A stretch of 64,000 nt of DNA from Deroplatys truncata (GCA_030765065.1 CM060978.1:219189498-219253497); one strand, 5' to 3'. Counted from the stretch's first letter, positions 36,599 through 49,406 are shown. Notes: a model not told the origin generated them from the sequence alone. Translations and numbers: made by a program.

Positions 36599-37775
36599 AC
36601 AGCCCTGGATCAAAGATCAGCTTCATATGATAAGGAATTGGAAAATAACGAGTTACTCACCTATGAATATGTAACAATTTATATAAAAGAAAGTGTCAAC
36701 CAGAGAAAAGATCGGGCACTTTCAAGTAGTGTTAGTGCTATTACAGGGCTAAACATAAATACAGTATCAGTGCCTTATATTGTTAGTAGTTTCTAATGAT
36801 AGGTGCTTTAAAGTGTATATAGACAAAGAATTGAATTCTAATGAACTGAATCTTAAATTTATTGTTATCTTGGAGAAATCTCAAGTGGATGCATTATTTG
36901 AATCGTGTAGTGTGCCTGTGTCAAACTTTAAAGAAAATAAACTTGCTGAAGCAGTGAAATTGTTAAAAGAACATGAGGTGCTAGATGCTGGTAAAAAAGG
37001 GAGGTTAAGTGTTCTTACAGAGCAGATAGAATTATTCTTCTTTAAGAAGGAAAGGTACAGATTTTCATCAGATCTTCTTAGGTTGGCCCTGAGAATGTTC
37101 CTGATATCTCTGCATCTTACAGAAACATACGTCAGTTACAGGTACTAACTCTTCTACATCCAAATAACTTAAAAAAACTGGCTGCCAGTCTAAAAGTGAC
37201 AGCAGTTTTAACATTAGCAATTGTTGGTCGTATTTGCTCCTTGAAACCTGAAGAAAGAGTTGTTAATCTTTTAATGGATGAGGTTTATATTTCACCAGAG
37301 TTAACTTTTAAGGGTGGTGAATTGGTAGGAACTAGTGCAACAAATACACACGAGCTTCCTAAAACAGCTCCAGTGTTTTCAGTAAATGCTGCATTTGGTA
37401 ATTATTCAGATGTCATTGACATTTTGCCAGTCAGTGGAAATGTTGGGGATTTCTTACATGCTACTGTGAGTAACATTCTCTGCGAACTTGGCAAACTTTA
37501 TGTAAAGGTAATTAGTCTCATAGCTGATAATAATCAGATCAACAAATCTTTATTTCACAAATTCATACCACATCCATTTGACCATTATTCAGTAGTAAAT
37601 CCCTTTAGCCAGTCACATACTGTGCATATTTTAAAAAATATAAGGAATAATTGGATAAACCAGAAAGACCTTATGTTTAATTTTCCTGATTTTGAAAATT
37701 CAGATATAATTAAGAGTGCTAATTTTGGTCACTTCAGACCACTTTATCACAAAAAAGAATGAATTGCTCAAACTT
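36599..37775 (+). pseudogene. P-element-like transposase, central part
   Basis: Fragments in family order: a HTH-like stretch (about 36606-36795), KKERYRFSSDLLRLAL (about 37048-37095), ASYRNIRQLQVLTLLHPNNL (about 37115-37170), then a 188-codon frame (37196-37762) with LLMDEVYISPELTFKGGELV (first acidic residue), SLIADNNQINKSLF and TVHILKNIRNNWINQ. The Asp that usually sits just before the HILK/RN motif reads SHTVHILK here. Frameshifts lie at about 37100, 37145 and 37755, after which ELLKLGHKLR continues. It is inactive. Confidence 0.8.
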
Positions 37776-38985
37776 GGTCATAAGCTAAGGGGACAACGTA
37801 CTCTGAAATGGTCAAAAATCACATTTTTGTTTTAGGAACCAATAAAATCTGTATTATTTCCAGTTTCAGAAAATATTTTTTTTTTGGCTGTTAAGAGGAT
37901 TTTAAGATATTTAAGTACCACTTAAATGCTAGTCTGCATTCCTTTAAAGCTGTAATGCAACATTTTGAGAACATTTTTGTATCTTTCACAATGTATGACT
38001 ATATCATGCCTAGCGAATAGATCAGCAATTAACAAAAGAGGCCAGGACCAAGAGAAGGAATCAGAAAAGCTGAAGCAATCCAGGAATGCAAGTGCAGATG
38101 ATTATGAGCCTAGAATGTACTGAAGTGTGTCAGAATTTTAATGTTCAAGCTTTAAATTAAGCTTTCTCAAAACAACATTTCTGGATACTTATGTAGCTTT
38201 TTCTCAGAAAGTATGAAAGGTAGGGAGCTGAAATTTTCAGTGCATGTATATCACACATAGTTAAACTTTCTGAACGCAATCTTAATTTTATAATGTATAT
38301 TAGTGATAATAAGAAAGAAACAAATTTCCAAACTTTCCATATTTTTATTTTTGGAGTTTGCAAATAATTTTTGTTTCAATTTCTAGTAAACTGATATGCC
38401 TAACTAGATAATTAAGGTTCAGAAGATATCTGATTATACTAAGAACAAGCATGAAAAAGTGTGATTCTGTGTTGCAAGTAGTATCAGAGAAAAAGGTACA
38501 TCAGTAAATAGAAATATGTAAGAATAATCAGACATCAACAAAATGTCAATATGAATTCACATGTTTTAAGAGTAAATTTTATTATTTTTCTGCTCAATGA
38601 AATAATTTTTACGGACTCAATTACATAAGCTATCAATACAAACAAACACTTGAAATAATTGTCATGATTCATAGAATAATTCATAAACATTTCAGGAAAA
38701 ATCATTGAGGACTTTAAGAGCAGTGGTAATTTAAGACACTTAAGGTATAATTTCCATGTGTTGAGACTACCTTGTTACCCTACAAGGCTGTCTATCCATC
38801 AAACACTGAAAGACAAACAATGAGTGTTGTCTATAAAATTTTCAATTATTTAAATATTAATGCCCTCTTAGAATGCAATGATTGTTATGGAGAAAAGCAG
38901 AGTTTTTAAATATTATCCTAAACTGGTAGAATAATGTAAATGCTAAGTTTCTGTATAAGGATGTAAGGTATAAAAATGCTCGTTA
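37776..38985. other. Decayed interior of the P-element-like transposon
   Basis: AT-rich. Only weak pieces of the transposase are readable (for example HFENIFVSF at about 37960). It may be a decayed coding segment or an insertion. Confidence 0.45.
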
Positions 38986-39790
38986 CAAAGCAGTTTTTGC
39001 CATCGAGCAAGAAGAGTTAATTTCCCTGAATAAATTTTCAGCACGGATGTGCAATTGGGAACATCTCTGTAGGGGAAATGTATTACCAAGGACTGACTAG
39101 GCACACATTTGATGCAATAATGCAGACATGCTCAGGCCTTTATGGTTCCTTTAGCACATTATACATTAACATTAATTATACATTAAAAGTAAACTATGCT
39201 CTGTTTGGTAAGATTCAAACTGATCCTCTTGAAGAGCGATTCAGTCTTTACTGCCAGTTGTCGGGCAGTAATTGTTTTCTCTCTCCCCAACAGCTATATG
39301 AGAGTGAGAAAAAGATCAGAATTAAAAATTTGCATTCATTTTCATAAAAAAATGGTAACATTCCAGTAAGAAGCTTAAATGATTTTCAGATTCTGAAAAC
39401 AAGAATTTTCCATCATTGCTACCTTTTGGTGGCATATAAATTGAAATTGCAAAACCAGTGGATAATTATGTAATGCCTATCATGTTTTACATTACAGGTT
39501 ATGCTGCTTTCAAGGTAGCAAATGGTATAATATGTCCCAAATGTATTGAGTTGTTGATTTTAAATGACACTTTAAGGTATAAATTTGAAGTCAGAAAGGC
39601 TGATTGATTCCTTAAGTAGAGGTTCTCTAAAGAAACCCACAATATATTGTGTAAAATTAACATGATTGTGTATCCACCTATTTAAAGGCTTAGTCAAAGA
39701 GTTTTACAATTACTTTATTCAAAGCAGTAATCATCTCCTTGCTGAAGAATTTGTGCAGTCTCTATTTAGTAAACATTATGAATGACACCA
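38986..39790 (+). pseudogene. P-element-like transposase, C-terminal part
   Basis: The frame at 39078-39347 carries LTRHTFDAIMQTCSGL and, after a short AT-rich insert, LFGKIQTDPLEERFSLY, QLSGSNCFLSPQQLYESE and KKIRIKNL, the signature C-terminal block of P/THAP9-type transposases. A further segment (about 39489-39785) reads TGYAAFKVANGIICPKC, then, after a frameshift, LLAEEFVQSLFSKHYE, matching the cysteine-containing tail of the family. It belongs with the THAP and central parts, for an overall span of about 3.6 kb. Confidence 0.8.
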
Positions 39791-40650
39791 GAGAAACAAT
39801 CATCAATCAAAGCAACCATAAATTTGAAGACTATTTTCGTTATGTATGCTCAATTATTTGCAAAATTATTGTAAATAATTACTCCAAAATACCGTGTTTT
39901 TATTGAATAAACCACAGTTAATGTGAATTCTGTGTATTTTGTTATAAATATCCCACGCCTGCAGCTGAATGTGATGCTCAAGGTCCTGGTTCTCTCGCTG
40001 TTTCTGTAGCTACGTTTCCCCACGTGCATGCTGGGATGATCAAAATTTAATATTTAGCTGGAAACCTTTTGGCCCTCACCCCAGTATGTAGATTTTGGTT
40101 AGCAAAACAAGGTGTCCATAAATTTAAAACTTATTTACTGCTCCAGTTACATTATTTGATAGGCTCATAACGACTACAGCTACACATTCTACTGTGTTTA
40201 TTGTTGATAGCACTATTTTAGTTTTTTCTAATCCAATACATGCACAAATACTTAGTCACGATTGTTTTTATAAAACATAATGAATTATCGTCATTTCTTT
40301 AATGTTATCTTTGTGCTCTAGTAGTGTCTAATTGCTATTACTTTAAATTGTATTAACTTATTATTTTTTCGTTCCTATGTCTTTTTGCTTGGAACTGTGG
40401 AATTCGCTGTCCACCGCCTTCGCCTGCCACCATAGTGAAATCAGCACTCAGACCTGTAGTGTAGTGAGCTGTGACTGACCCATCAAACCTTGTACATCAC
40501 TGCTGTACACCAACACGTCGTTTAGAGCAAAATATTGTGTGAATATCAAGTCCATTTTCTGCAAAATGTAACGGACGAACCAGCTGCTAGTATATGTCAT
40601 ATCATTTTCGAATTCAGTAGTTTGAAGTACATAAAGAACGCCTACATTTT
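39791..40650. other. No recognisable gene
   Basis: AT-rich flank between the P-like element and the next R1 array. No inverted partner of the P-like 5' flank was found by eye. Confidence 0.5.
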
Positions 40651-41429
40651 TACTTTCTCTACAAATATAGTAAGCAGAGGAAGTATTGTACTCCACTCCA
40701 AAATTAGATACCGAGATTTCACCGGCAATATATGTTTTGAGGCTCCCTGAATCCAAAAAACGCATTTTTAGAAACATGCCCTTGTGTGTGTCTGTGTGTC
40801 TGTCTGTGAACCGCATAACGCAGAAACGAACGTCAGATAAACACCGAACTTGGTATTTAGATTCAATATCTTCCAGAGATGAGACAAAGTTTTTCAAGAA
40901 AATTCCCCCCACCCCAGATTACCCTTTATATGGAAGATTTTTCGAAAATTTTAATTTTCTCAAAAATGTCTCTAACGATATTGATTAAAATATCATATGT
41001 TTAAGATGTTTTCATGACAAATGAAATGTATATCTCGAATTTTCCGGGAATGTCTCCGAAAGTATTCTTCATTGTGAACGACTTTTGCATAACAGCTAAA
41101 ATATAAGAGATAGACAAAAGTTTACTACAAAAAGAATGTAGATCGCGTTAAAATACACAATTTATGTCATATACATTTTGTTGTTGTTGGGTGAACCATT
41201 TTCGAGATATTGCTTGTTATTCCCTTAAATTTTCTAATGCTTACAGTTTTCTCAAATGGGAATTCCTTATTCATTTTTACTTTCTCTACTACGTATAGTA
41301 AGTAGGGGAAGTATTCTATTCCACCCAAAAATTCGATACCGAGATTTAAACCGGAAATATATATTTTGAGACCCCCTGTATCCAAAAAGAGCATTTTTGG
41401 AAACATGTCCGTGTGTGTGTCTGTCTGTC

Positions 41430-41477
<48 letters not shown>

Positions 41478-42205
41478 TGTGTGTGTGTCTGTCTGTGAAC
41501 AGCATAACTCAGAAACGAACAGTCAGATAAACACCAAACTTGGTATCTAGGTTCAGTATCTTCCAAGGATGCAACACGAAGGTTTTCAAGAAAATCCCCC
41601 CATCCCAGATTACCCTTTGCACGGAACATTTTTCGAAAATTTTAATTTTCTCAAAAACGTTTCTAACGATTTTAATTAAAATATTATATGTTTAAGATGT
41701 TTTCATGACAAATGAAATGTATATCTCGAATTTTATGGGAATGTCTCTGAAAGTATTCTTCATTGTGAACGACTTTTGCATAACAGGTAAACTATAAGAG
41801 ATAGACAAAAGTTTACTACACAAAGAATGTACATCGCGTTAAAATACACAATTTATGTCATATATATTTTTTTGTGTTGAGCGAACCATTTTCGAGATAT
41901 TGCTTGTTATTCCCTTAAATTTTCTAATGCTTTCAGTTTTCTCAAATGGGAATTCCTTATTCGTTTTTTGTTTTGTCGTGGTAATGCAAAGAGAATGGAA
42001 TACTCGACATAGCAACCAGGTCTTAAAATATTTGACTATCGCTTAAAGCCTACCAATTCCCCTTGCATCTACAAGAAAATTAGCAATAAGAGTAACATCT
42101 CGATATCTCAATCAACATGATGTATATGGAGAATAAGCGTTTGTAAAAAAATGGTTTGTCCAAGAGTAGAGAAAGTCATGTGAGTGTAACACATCTGAAT
42201 TTTTT
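40651..42205 (+). mobile_element. R1 dimer: 0.63 kb partial plus full copy
   Basis: The first unit (40651-41276) runs from the head to the internal GGGAATTCCTTATTCATTTT, where a complete second unit (41277-42205) starts with TACTTTCTCTACTACGTATA. The second unit has a long GT tract (about 41411-41491) and ends CATCTGAATTTTTT. The rest of the first unit is not found after the second, so this is not a simple nested insertion. It mirrors the 10.7-12.15 kb dimer. Confidence 0.85.
41411..41491. repeat. (GT)n microsatellite inside R1
   Basis: About 35 GT units with few interruptions, in the usual R1 GT position. Confidence 0.95.
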
Positions 42206-42783
42206 AAGATAGTTTTTGTGACCTTGCGATTTGTTGCGTTGTGTTATATTTCTTTTCCAAATGGGTTAACTTGGTGGCTTCAGAATGTACAATCTTCATG
42301 TTTGCCTCTATTCGTTGCATATGTTAAGGGATTCTGCATTATGCTAAAACTATCAGAAGACCACCGTTAGGGGGGAGAGATTTGAAGTCAAGTGACATGA
42401 AGTATTCCACCATTGTTTCGCATTCTTTTACGTAAATATCACGGATTTTTTTACCCGTTATTAGCCAGAGCTGTACAAAATTAGTATTATGAGGAGAAAA
42501 GGGGAAGGTTCACTATGAAAAATTCTCTACATTATTGTAAATTAATTGCATAAAGAACAAGGGGACATAAGTGAAATTAATTCGCCATTCCACTTTAAAA
42601 AGCTAAACATGCAACTTCAGGTAAGCCAATATTATATAATCTAATATGACAGGCAAGGATACTACGTATTGTTTTGTTATATGTTTATAGTGTTTCTTTC
42701 TTGATTCTTTAATTATTGACTACAATATTGACTACAACGCAATGTGAGGTATAGTTCGAAGCATTTAGAATGGTAATTTAAAA
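42206..42783. other. No recognisable feature
   Basis: AT-rich spacer between R1 copies. Confidence 0.5.
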
Positions 42784-43629
42784 ATCTGATGTGTTATACT
42801 TACATGACTTTCTCCCCTCTTGTACAAACTATTTTTACAAAGCCTTATTCTCCATATGGTTCATGTTAATCGAGATATCGAGATGTTAATGTTATTGCTA
42901 ATTTTCTTGTAGGTGCAAGGAGAATATGGTAGGTTTTAACCGATAGTAAAATATTTTAACACTGGTTGCTATGTGGCGCATTCCATTCTCTTTGCATGTC
43001 CAGGACATAAAAAAGAATAACGAATTTGACAAAAAGTATAAGTAATGGAAATTTTAAGGGAATAACAAGCAATATCTCGAAAACGGTTCACTCAACAAAA
43101 AAATGTATATAACATAAATTGTGTATTTTAACGCGATCTACATTTTCTGTGTACTAAAATTTTGTCTATCTCTTATGGTTTACAAGTTTACCAAAAGTCG
43201 TTCACAATGTAGAATACTTTTGGAGACATTCCCAGAAAATCCGAGATATGCATTTCATTTCTCATGACAATATCTTAAACATATGATATCTTAATCAAAA
43301 TCGTTAGAGCCATTTTTGAGAAAATTAAAAATTTCGAAAACTTTTCCATATAAAGGATAGTCTGGGGTGTGGGGATTTTCTTGAAAACATTTGTGTCGCA
43401 TCTTTGGAGTATACTGAACCTAAATACCAAGTTTGGTGCTTATCCGATTGTTCGTTTCTGAGTTATGCTGTTCACAGACACACAGACACACACACGGACA
43501 TGTTTCCAAAAATGTTTTTTTTGGATTCAGGGGGTCTCAAAACATATATTTCCGGTGAAATCTCGGTATCGAATTTTTGGGTGGAATACAATACTTCCCC
43601 TACTTACTATACGTAGTAGAGAAAGTAAA
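42784..43629 (-). mobile_element. R1 repeat, full length, inverted
   Basis: From AAAAATCTGATGTGTTATAC to TACGTAGTAGAGAAAGTAAA. AAAAATC occurs at both boundaries and is a candidate target duplication. About 845 bp. Confidence 0.9.
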
Positions 43630-44184
43630 AATCGAATTTATTAATAGACATTAAAATACTGCTGCTATTTTTCGTGTGCCTTAAACACTCAGAATAAAAT
43701 ACGGCGTTTTCTAAAAGCTAATAGAAGGTTTTTGGTAATTATTTCTCAACCTGGTGTTTAATGATCTTACTGCACTTCTTCAAATACAAGCGCAGCGGTG
43801 GAATTTATCTTACCTTCTCGTACAAAATTTAAGTCTCTAGCGATTAACCTCTCACTTCGCTGCGGGGGATTACGAATTGCAAGTGCTAGCACATTTCCTG
43901 AAAAGCGCAAAGAAAAATTGTTGAGATACTTCCAGGTGTCGGAATTCTTAATAAAGAAGGCGGGGAATGCTACAAGAAGGCCTGATGCGGCACGTGTCAG
44001 TAAAGACTAACAGCTCGACACTCATTCCACCCCGCGCTGCTATTCGGCTCCAGATAATATAGCACTTCAGTAGATTAAAGCTTATATAGAATACTAGCTG
44101 GTTGCCCGATGTTGCAGGGGTAGCTTTTTAAACTTCAATGATTGCGACATAATTAATTTCATTTAAATTCCCCCCCCCCGTTTT
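43630..44184. other. No recognisable gene
   Basis: A 70 aa plus-strand frame at 43798-44010 has somewhat less biased composition than its surroundings but no motif I know. A C9 run precedes the next R1 copy. Confidence 0.45.
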
Positions 44185-45001
44185 TACTTTCTCTACTACG
44201 TATAGTAAGTAGGGGAAGTATTATATTCCACCCAAACATTCGATACCGAGATTTCACCGGAGGCCCCCTGAATCAAAAAAAAAAACATTTTTGGAAACAT
44301 GTCCGTGTGTGTGAGTCTGTCTGTATGCCTGTGAACAGCATAACTCAGAATCGAACAGTCGGATAAACACCAAACTTGGTATTTAGGTTCAGTATCTTCC
44401 AGAAGGTTTTCAAGAAAATCCCCCACCACAGATTACTCTTTATACGCAACATTTTTCGAAAATTTAATTTTTTTCAAAATAGCTCTAACGATTTTGATTA
44501 AAATATCATATGTTTAAGATGTTTTCATGACAAATGAAATGTATATCTCGAATTTTCTGGGAATGTCTCCAAAAGTGTTCATTGTGAACGACGTTTGCGT
44601 AACTGGTAAACCATAAGAGGTAGACAAAAGTTTACTACACAAAACATGTAGATCGCGTTAAAATACACAATTTATGTCATATACATTTTTGTTGTTGAGT
44701 GCAACATTTTCGAGTTTTTGCTTGTTATTCCCTTAAATTTTCCAATACTTTTTCTCAAATGGGAATACGTTACTCATTTTTTGTCCTGGTAATGCAAAGA
44801 GAGTGGAATACTCCACATAGGAACCAGCTCTTAAAATATTTTACCATCGCTTAAAGTTTACCATACTCACCTTGCACCTACAAGAAAATTAGCAATAGGA
44901 TTAACTCGATTAACATGAAGCGTATGGAGAATAAGCGTTTGTAAAAATAGTTTGTACAAGAGTAGAGAAAGTCATGTGAGTTTAACACATCAGATTTTTT
45001 T
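44185..45001 (+). mobile_element. R1 repeat, full length
   Basis: Head TACTTTCTCTACTACGTATA, tail CATCAGATTTTTT. It has a small internal deletion after the CTTCCAGA landmark. Confidence 0.9.
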
Positions 45002-45034
45002 ATAGGTACAGCTACCCAAACATTCTTAAGAAAG

Positions 45035-45840
45035 CTTATTATTTTCTCCACTGCTTACCTATAGTAAGTAGAAGAATTTCACCCAAAAATTCAATACCAG
45101 GATTTCACCGGAAATACATATTGTGAGACTACCTGGATCCATAAAAGAAGTGTTATTAGAGAAAGGTTCATGTGCATGTGTCGTATGTCTGTGAATAACA
45201 TAACTCAAAAACGAAAACTCGGATAAATATAAAACCTTGTATTTAAGATCAGTATCTTCCACGGATACGACACGAAGATTTTCAAGAGACTCCCTCCAGG
45301 CCAAACTGCTTCTTACATAGACAATGTTTTGAAAGTTTCAATTTACTAAAAATGACTCTAACGGTGTCGATTATATACTCCTGTATGCTAAGATGCATTC
45401 ATGTTTATTTTGAATTTTCCGGGAATAGCCTCTGAAGTCTTCCTCATACCGAAAGACTTTTGCATAATTGGTAAGCCGTTAGAGATAGATAAAAGCTTAC
45501 TACAAGAGAAATGTAGCTCCATTAAAGCACATAATTTGTGTCAAGTACATTTTTTTGTGGAGTTGATCCTTTCCGAATACTCCTTTTAGTGGTTTAAAGT
45601 TTCAAATACTTATAATTCTTTTTTTCAATTAGGAAATCGTCATTGGTTGTTTTATCGTTGTAATGCAAAGTATTTCAAACCATTACGTGTTTTTTAAAAA
45701 TCTGAATATCCATTTGCCTACTGTAACGCAGAACGAATGTGTGAATGTAAATTAAAAGTTATTTGGATTGACAAGAATTAACCGGAATAATAAGGTTTTT
45801 GTAAGAATTGTTTGTATAAGAGTTAGTAAGGAAAATCAGG
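45035..45840 (+). mobile_element. R1-related copy, divergent subfamily
   Basis: Eroded head (CTGCTTACCTATAGTAAGTA), then the R1 series (TTTCACCGGAAATACATATT, GATACGACACGAAGATTTTC, TTCCGGGAATAGCCTCTGAA) to about 45840. Confidence 0.7.
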
Positions 45841-46420
45841 TTTAAATGTTTTTGTTTTTCATTTACTTCATATTAAATGAGATAAGTCTTTGCAGAAACA
45901 GCTTTATTCCACATTTCATTGAAGGTACAAGGCGATTAGAGGAAATCGAATCGAGAGTCAGATGTTTGATAGCTAGTCGCTATATGCTGGCCTACTCTTT
46001 ACATCACATCACATCAACAACTGAAAGGTGACAGCAATTCCAACCAATACTAACGTATATCTCGGAAATGGATAATATCGAGATACTTATTTCTTTTAGA
46101 AAATCGAATATTTCAAGAAATCTTCCATTAACGGATAGTTTGGCGTGGGGTGGGAGATTTTCTTGAAAATTTTCGTCTCAGGTTTCTGGAAGTAGCTGAA
46201 GCTAAATACGAAGTTTGGTATTTATCGAACACTTCGTTTTCCTTTATGCTGTTCACCCACGTATACACTCAGACACGCGCTCGCGAACCTTTTGCTAAAG
46301 ATGCTCTTTTGGGTTCAGAGAGCCTCAAAACATGTACCTCCTGTGAAGTCTCGACATCGTGTTTTAGGTGGAATACAATACTCCCTCTACTTTTGTAAGT
46401 ATGTAGTGGAGGAAATTAAA
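45841..46420 (-). mobile_element. R1-related copy, divergent, inverted
   Basis: Tail-to-tail with the previous copy. Landmarks: TATATGCTGGCCTACTCTTT, GGGGTGGGAGATTTTCTTGA, AATACGAAGTTTGGTATTTA, and head TAAGTATGTAGTGGAGGAAA. Confidence 0.7.
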
Positions 46421-46600
46421 TAAAATCATAGATTAAAGATATAAAACAATATGCAGCTCGATATGAAATAACAACTTTGATTAGCGCAGAAGTTTCTGTG
46501 CGGAATTGAATCCTATGTTTAACATGTGATAGCTGCCGTTGTTATTGAGTTACAGCAGTCATTTATTTCATGTGGTTACAGTTGGTAGTAACAAATAGCC

Positions 46601-47685
46601 ATGGAACGTTACAGCATTCAGCAATGCGTAGAAATTGTGAAAATTTATTATTAAAATGGATCATCTGTTCGCCAAACCTTCCGTGTATTGCGTGAAGCTT
46701 ACGATGTGCATAATCGTCCCTGCGAGAGAACGAGTCGGCGTTTGATCGATAAATTTGAAAGAAGTGGTTCTGTCAGCGATCAAAAAACGTCTGTACGTAA
46801 TCGACGTAAGCGCTCCAACGAAAACATAGGCGCCGTTCGTGAGAGAGTACATGAGAACGGAAACAGATCAATTGCTCGTCGAGCGCAAGAATTGGGGCTT
46901 TCGCCGACCACAACTTGGCGAATTCTGCATCTGGACTTGACGTTTCACGCTTACAAAATGGTGTTAACTCAAGAACTAAAGCCCAACGACCATAGGTTGC
47001 GCCGTGTATTCGCTGACTGGGCTATGGAGCAATTGGAAGCTGACCCGGATTTTTGTCGAAAAAATCATCTTCAACGAGAAGCCCACTTTTGGATGGATGG
47101 TTGTGTTAACAAACAAAATTGCCGCTATTGGAGCAATCAAAATCCAATGCAGATTCAAGAACGACCACTTCATCCCCAAAAGGTTACTGTGTGGTGTGCA
47201 TTTTGGTATGGTGGGATCATTGGTCCATATTTTTTCCAAGATAAAGATGGAGAAGCTCTAACTGTCAATGGAGAAAGATACCGTGCTCTTATAAGGGACT
47301 ATTTTTGGCCTCAATTGGACGGTATGGATCTCAGAAATATCTGGTTCCAGCAAGATGTTGCCACATGTCAACTGCTCTCGAAACAATCGATCTCTTGAAG
47401 GAGAGGTTCAGAGATTTCATCATTTCCCATGGTGATGATGTTAACTGACCCCCGAGGTCATGTGATTTAAAGCCGTTGGATTACTTCTTGTGAGGTTATG
47501 TTAAATCTCGTGTTTTAGTCAACAAGCCAGAAACAGTAAATGATCTTATGAATAACATCACGCGTGTTATTCGTGAAGATGGACCTAATTTACATTCTTC
47601 TGTAGTTGAAAATTGTGTCAACCGTATACGCGCAATCCAACGAAGTCGCGGCCGTCACTTAACTGATGTTCTCTTCCACACGTAA
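46601..47685 (+). pseudogene. mariner-related (HTH + DDE_3) transposase pseudogene
   Basis: It starts MERYSIQQCVEIVKIYY (ATG 46601) with an N-terminal helix-turn-helix domain of the DUF4817 type common in insect mariner-like elements (SVRQTFRVLREAY, TSRRLIDKFERSGSV, SNENIGAVRERV, SIARRAQELGLSPTTTWRIL). The catalytic domain reads YVNKQNCR-like, KVTVWCAFWYGGIIGPYFF, WFQQDVAT and PPRSCDLKPLDYFL. Lesions: stop at about 46652, a frameshift at about 47365-47380, and stops at about 47444 and 47491 where tryptophan is expected. The first catalytic Asp motif is also destroyed. The true end is TAA 47683-47685, giving about 360 codons, the usual length for the family. Confidence 0.85.
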
Positions 47686-48435
47686 TGACATTATTTTATG
47701 TTCCAAAATAAAAAAATAAACCTATATCATTTATAGAACGTGTTTTATTTAAGGCCAAGGATAGGAAACTCTTGTTGAAAGGCCCTATATTTAGAGTACC
47801 GCCTAAGCCTTATGAACTGGTGTGTTAACGGAATTCTGTAGGTGCAACATGAGCAAATCTATAGAACGAATTATATTTCGAAATAAAGGTGCGCTTGTGC
47901 AAAAATGCAATGAAAATATTTGGCAATCCCATATCAAATAAAGTACGTGTTTTTGAGATTTCGCTAGCATTTGCTGCGTTACGAACACTAAATTTCACGA
48001 ATGCTTTTCCAGTCAAGTGATTATCGAAAAATTTAATTAATAACATATCTGACACCTCTGGCGTCACCGATATCCTGTGTAGCGTTCGGAATCATTCGTA
48101 TTCGAGAAGATGTTTCTTTCCAATATGCTCTGAAAGTTTTGCTCTTATTGATCCTAGTATAAAGCAGTTTAGAACACAAATTTTACTTTACTAATAGAAA
48201 TTTGCAGTTGTATTGTTGAAAGTTTATATTTGTGTATGTCTGTTGCAAGTATCCACTTACAAACATTTGTGGCCCTAAAAATTTGTAACCGAATATACCT
48301 GTGTATCTTTATATCAAGTCATGTTTTATTCTAATAGATTATTAATAATTTGGATTAAATATTATTTTTATATAGTATACTGTCAATAAAAGCAGCATCT
48401 CAATGTTCAATAAATGTAGGTGAAGTTCCTCTTAG
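47686..48435. other. No recognisable gene
   Basis: It includes the 3' flank of the mariner-related copy (GGAAACTCTTGTTGAAAGGCC at about 47766-47786 resembles a terminal repeat of such elements). Otherwise AT-rich. Confidence 0.45.
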
Positions 48436-48439
48436 TTTC

Positions 48440-48905
48440 ACTGCGAAAACCGAGTGGAATGACTCAGAGGGTAACGTGGCCCGCATTCGATTCCCGTGAC
48501 TGACCTTCCTGACCCATGAGTTTTTCGTGGGTTTTCCGGGTTGCTAGGTAAATGCTGGATAGAATCATTAAGTGTCTCGAACTTCCGGTCCCTCCATTTC
48601 ACCTTCATTCTCATTTTACTTCACTTTTCATCCGCTTGGTTTCTTACAGGGTTGTACGTGTCGGCGGGATCTCTCGACGTATGCATGGCAGGAGGAGAGG
48701 ATGTTCTGTGGCAACTTTCGTCCCCCTTAATGGGGGCGGTCCCCAGTTTCCGGGTCCCCCAGGGGATGTGTAAGGCCACAGGGGAAAGGAGAGTCGACTG
48801 CACCAATGCCATTCTGAGGAGTTTAAATCTGTAGGTGTAGGTACTCTGCTCTCAGCCTGTTGTGCCCTTGGTCCGGCCGCCCTATGTCTCTTCTGTTTGC
48901 TGTAT
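48440..48905 (+). mobile_element. tRNA-derived SINE-like retroposon, third copy
   Basis: The head has a weakened B-box (CATTCGATTCC, 48484-48494) followed by TGACCTTCCTGACCCATGAG. The 400 bp body is collinear with the 0.8-1.37 kb copy, including TCATTTTACTTCACTTTTCA, GTATGCATGGCAGGAGGA and CCCCAGGGGATGTGTAAG. Orientation is opposite to that copy. The chance ORFs on both strands are not genes. Confidence 0.75.
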
Positions 48906-49030
48906 AGCAAATAATTGAATGTGCCATAGATTACGTCCATGTAGGAATGTTCAGCTGTTGTGATGTAAATGTAACGTCAGGTTTTAAATGTGTTGCTTAA
49001 ACAGACGTTTAACATTACAAACAAAGGCAG

Positions 49031-49058
49031 AATATATATATATATATATATATATATT
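49031..49058. repeat. (TA)n microsatellite
   Basis: About 14 uninterrupted TA units. Confidence 0.95.
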
Positions 49059-49406
49059 AACTTGTATGTTTGGGATTTCCAGTCTTAGATAACTTAAAGT
49101 GACCCATGCCATACTTATTAAAGCCTGATTATTGATCATGTTTGATTGATTTCTTATTGATTCTTAAACTTTTTGCATCATTGCATCTGTAAATAACTCA
49201 TTTTAATCGTTTTAACACGTTATTTATACTATATTTTTACTCTTAGTGTATTGTTTACGTAATAGAGAATGATGGCTCTTGCGACGGACCTCCTCGTGAC
49301 GTCGTCTTCCTTCCTTCTTTGATGGAGCTGTGGGTGGATGGTCTAGGCTGAAATTGTAAGCCTAGCACACTTGTGTGTTGCCCTATTGCTAAACTCTTTC
49401 CCGGGA

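Noticed and set aside
41267-43616. Recurring frame with EPKYQVWCLSDCSFL and THTD runs as an R1-encoded protein
   Set aside because: It is present in several R1 copies only because the DNA is conserved. Frameshifts differ between copies and it crosses the GT microsatellite.
43798-44010. 70 aa plus-strand gene
   Set aside because: Composition is slightly gene-like, but there is no family resemblance or splice context.
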